A stretch of 6,582 nucleotides of DNA from an uncultured Oscillospiraceae bacterium. Its GTDB lineage: Bacteria > Bacillota > Clostridia > Oscillospirales > Ruminococcaceae. The position numbers were made by a program, and so were the translations under genes. The stretch is taken from positions 1 through 6,582 of the forward strand of contig CAKSSH010000062.1 in assembly GCA_934488695.1 (NCBI GenBank), written 5' to 3'. Position 1 is the first letter of the stretch; each line of letters starts with the position of its first letter. The notes beneath the pieces were generated by a model that searched no databases, had not been told where the DNA came from, and was given only the letters and a program-made list of their open reading frames with translations. Below, piece by piece: positions 6,469 to 6,582 of this stretch.

Positions 6469-6582
6469 ATGGCAAAAATCTGCCGTCGGCGTCGGGTGAA
6501 CAGTCTTTTTAAAAAAGCGCTGTTTTATCGTCTGCTGTTTTTCATAACTGTATTGATTGGGGCCGCAAGCATACTTGCGGCC
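6469..6582 (+). CDS. Unrecognised membrane-anchored protein, 3' end outside window
   Basis: Thirty-eight codons from an ATG with a good RBS, still open at the right edge. The start is strongly basic (MAKICRRRRVNSLFKK), followed by a hydrophobic stretch at about residues 19-38 (FYRLLFFITVLIGAAS). That layout is a type II signal anchor or uncleaved signal peptide with the bulk of the protein outside the cell. No family can be recognised from so little. Its place 12 nt after the DHHW gene suggests a third member of the acylation cassette, for example another extracytoplasmic hydrolase or transferase, but this is inferred from context only. Confidence 0.75.
   Translation, partial: MAKICRRRRVNSLFKKALFYRLLFFITVLIGAASILAA
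6561..6582. repeat. Perfect 9-bp inverted repeat at right window edge
   Basis: GGCCGCAAG at 6561-6569 and CTTGCGGCC at 6574-6582 are perfectly complementary around a CATA loop. It lies within codons 31-38 of the partial last gene. It may continue past the window edge. A 9-bp match is not rare by chance in a window of this size. Confidence 0.6.

Overview
The window reads as ordinary chromosome of a low-to-mid GC Gram-positive bacterium, most likely an anaerobic Clostridia member of the Bacillota (an Oscillospirales-like genome is my best guess, by inference only). Reasons: base composition looks near 50% GC; genes are tightly packed on one strand; Shine-Dalgarno sites are strong (AGGAGG type); TTG and GTG starts are frequent; comEC is followed directly by holA, as in Bacillota; and a Toprim/DUF4093 protein of the RNase M5 kind, a family typical of Bacillota, is present.

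Layout, all on the + strand. 1-2205: 3' part of comEC (DNA-uptake channel), reading frame open at the left window edge. Its C-terminal metallo-beta-lactamase-like domain has lost the metal-binding motifs. A perfect 13-bp inverted repeat lies in its 5' region. 2206-2259: short intergenic gap with a good sigma-A-type promoter, whose -35 overlaps the comEC stop, and a strong RBS. 2260-3300: holA (DNA polymerase III delta). 3297-3890: Toprim/DUF4093 RNase M5-like protein, overlapping holA by 4 nt. 3903-5309: MBOAT-family O-acyltransferase of the AlgI/PatA/DltB kind. 5326-6456: DHHW/AlgJ-AlgX-like membrane-anchored SGNH-type acyltransferase. 6469-6582: start of another basic, membrane-anchored protein, cut by the window edge.

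How they work together: comEC belongs to competence. holA and the RNase M5-like gene are housekeeping (replication clamp loading, RNA processing). The last three genes look like a surface-polysaccharide O-acetylation cassette: the MBOAT protein passes an acyl group across the membrane and the DHHW protein transfers it to a glycan outside. Gaps of 12-16 nt and the 4-nt overlap suggest that everything from holA onward is one transcript driven by the promoter at 2200-2228.

I see no tRNA, rRNA, CRISPR array, insertion sequence, attachment site or riboswitch, and no gene-free stretch longer than 54 nt. I did not find a clearly new system. The strongest leads are the degenerate nuclease-like domain of ComEC, the long inverted repeat inside comEC, and the fusion of housekeeping genes to an acetylation cassette in one apparent operon.
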